From IMG/VR virus record IMGVR_UViG_3300006921_000083, positions 1-30,279 of that record: DNA of 30,279 bases; one strand, 5' to 3'. This DNA comes from a virus. The stretch's first letter is position 1, and each line of letters opens with the position of its first letter. The translations under genes were made by a program, and so were the position numbers. Shown here piece after piece: positions 29,160 through 30,279 of the stretch. The notes under the pieces are model-generated. The model was not told where the DNA came from and did no database searches. It saw only the letters and a list, made by a program, of their open reading frames with translations.

Positions 29160-30167
29160 TTAAATTAGCTTTGAGTAGTTTACTGTCAGATAGCCGTGAT
29201 CGCCACGGATAACCGCTTCTGGCATAACTTGCTGAACCTCTTGAGCAAGGACACCAACCGTAGGAGTATCACCAGCAAGGCGCTTGCCTTCCTCAGTCCA
29301 ATCCCAAGTGTACAGGTTGATACCGCTGTCGAGAGAACCTACTTTAGTGATGTTATCTTTCAATCTAATATCGCTAAATGGAAGTTTCTTTATGATTTCT
29401 TGGGCAATGCCGCCTGTTGTTCCAGTTATTGACCCAAGCAGTCCTCCAGCACCGCCAAACATTGAGCCGTACAACTCGCCCAACGCAGCCTGTTGTCCTA
29501 CGCTACCAGAGAGGTTAGCCAGAGCAGTTTCAAGATCGTATTCACCCTGCTGTCTACTTGCCACATCAACCATACTAGCAACATCAAGAGAAGGAGCAAA
29601 GGAAGACAACAGTGCCGCCTGTGGTGCGTAGCTCTGTTGCAAGAACTGACCGCCCAAGGACGCTTGTTGTGCCTGCTCTGCTTGTGCCTGTTGCATCGCA
29701 CCCAGCATTGCTTGGTTTCTAGCTTCAGCCTGTGCTTTTTCCATAGCAAACGCTTCAGGAGTACCACCAAACATATTGGTTTGAACACCAAGGCGTCCCT
29801 GATTCATCAGGCGCTCTTCCAGCATTAGACGCTGACGTTCTTCCTCAGGAGACTGTGCAGCCCTAATTCGCTGATAAATGTCCTGCTCACGTTGTGCCAT
29901 AGGGCCTGCTGCTTGACTATAGAAGTTCCCAGCGCCTTCAAACAACTGCTGTTGCATTACCTCCTGTTGAGGGTCTAACGTAAACGTAGTCCCTTCTGGA
30001 CCGCCTGTTACACCACCAACGCTAGAAGCAACCGTAAAGGGCTTAAACGTCATATCAGGGGACGCTATCTGCGGCAGATCAGTAGTATACAGTCCCTTAA
30101 TTTCTGAAGGAATTTCGTTATATAAATCAGCCGCGAAACCCCCTAAAAGATCACTTAGGATTCCCAT
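29160..30167 (-). CDS. Structural protein with C-terminal S74 chaperone/peptidase domain
   Basis: A 335-aa protein. Residues 1-255 are Gln/Ala/Met-rich and helical, with a Gly-rich hinge (LYGSMFGGAGGLLGSITG). Residues 265-334 match the intramolecular chaperone / peptidase S74 fold: SDIRLKDN with catalytic S265 and K270, NLYTWDW, VGVLAQEVQQVMPEAV and LTVNYSKL. S74 domains trimerise fibres and then cut themselves off. Here the protein ends right at the last strand, without the usual longer helical tail, and the body is not a beta fibre. It may be a tail or adaptor protein. The start overlaps the preceding fibre stop (TAATG). Confidence 0.75.
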   Translation of the reverse strand: MGILSDLLGGFAADLYNEIPSEIKGLYTTDLPQIASPDMTFKPFTVASSVGGVTGGPEGTTFTLDPQQEVMQQQLFEGAGNFYSQAAGPMAQREQDIYQRIRAAQSPEEERQRLMLEERLMNQGRLGVQTNMFGGTPEAFAMEKAQAEARNQAMLGAMQQAQAEQAQQASLGGQFLQQSYAPQAALLSSFAPSLDVASMVDVASRQQGEYDLETALANLSGSVGQQAALGELYGSMFGGAGGLLGSITGTTGGIAQEIIKKLPFSDIRLKDNITKVGSLDSGINLYTWDWTEEGKRLAGDTPTVGVLAQEVQQVMPEAVIRGDHGYLTVNYSKLI

Positions 30168-30279
30168 TAGTAAGTACCTCCATCAATCGTGACGGTATCG
30201 GCACTTCCTAAGTCAACAACCACATTACCTGTAATTGTTAGATTTGGCACTGTCACCGTTCCAGTAAAAGTAGGAGAAG
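30167..30279 (-). CDS. C-terminal end of another tail fibre, 5' part outside window
   Basis: The last 36 codons of a leftward frame enter from the right edge and stop at TAA (30167-30169). The peptide SPTFTGTVTVPNLTITGNVV then DLGSADTVTIDGGTY has the 'SPTFTGT-V-x-P' beta unit common in phage fibres. It is a tail or fibre protein by that motif. It could be the lost C-terminus of the fibre at 1-1868 if the genome is circular, but the frames of the two edges do not join directly. Confidence 0.7.
   Translation of the reverse strand, partial: SPTFTGTVTVPNLTITGNVVVDLGSADTVTIDGGTY

Noticed and set aside
1-30279. tRNA genes, insertion sequences, integrase or attachment sites
   Set aside because: I found no cloverleaf with a T-loop, no transposase or integrase motifs, and no terminal direct repeats by eye; not an exhaustive computational search.

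Overview
This window is a piece of a tailed bacteriophage genome, most likely a marine podovirus with a T7-like replication module and a strictly lytic life. The evidence is the T7-type primase-helicase, family A DNA polymerase, endonuclease I and single-strand binding protein, the terminase-portal-scaffold-capsid block, and large internal-virion-like proteins. Several small proteins match families I know from uncultured marine podoviruses. No integrase, repressor, tRNA, CRISPR, insertion sequence or phage RNA polymerase is visible. Near-consensus sigma70 promoters suggest that the host RNA polymerase does the transcribing. An exported protein of a family I associate with Gammaproteobacteria hints at a gammaproteobacterial host; this is inference.

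Layout. Positions 1-11211 are one leftward late block. In transcription order it holds small terminase, a 92-aa conserved protein, an M15 peptidase (lysis candidate), glutaredoxin, an exported 450-aa protein, large terminase, a 33-aa membrane peptide, portal, several small basic proteins, a zinc-ribbon protein, scaffold, major capsid protein, terminator, and a tail fibre that runs off the left edge. Positions 11212-12181 are a control region without a convincing gene. It has the terminase promoter facing left, two candidate early promoters facing right, an AT-rich inverted repeat and a potentially structured transcript. Positions 12182-16882 are a rightward cassette of about 17 small genes of mostly unknown role, including a papain-like fold candidate and two cytosine-methyltransferase-like proteins. 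A hairpin terminator separates it from the replication block (16927-24912): SSB, primase-helicase, DNA polymerase, GIY-YIG nuclease, Cas4-like exonuclease, endonuclease I, DUF3310 protein and B12-dependent ribonucleotide reductase. Positions 24907-30279 are leftward structural genes again: two internal-virion-like proteins, an S74-domain structural protein, and the end of another tail fibre entering from the right edge.

How it works together. The early cassette probably handles host takeover. Endonuclease I and the exonuclease degrade host DNA, and the reductase makes dNTPs for the polymerase/primase-helicase/SSB replisome. The leftward genes build the capsid, package DNA and lyse the cell. 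The two leftward blocks would be continuous if the genome were circular or permuted. However, the fibre frames at the two ends do not join directly, and no tail-tube (gp11/gp12-like) genes are present, so part of the genome is probably missing.
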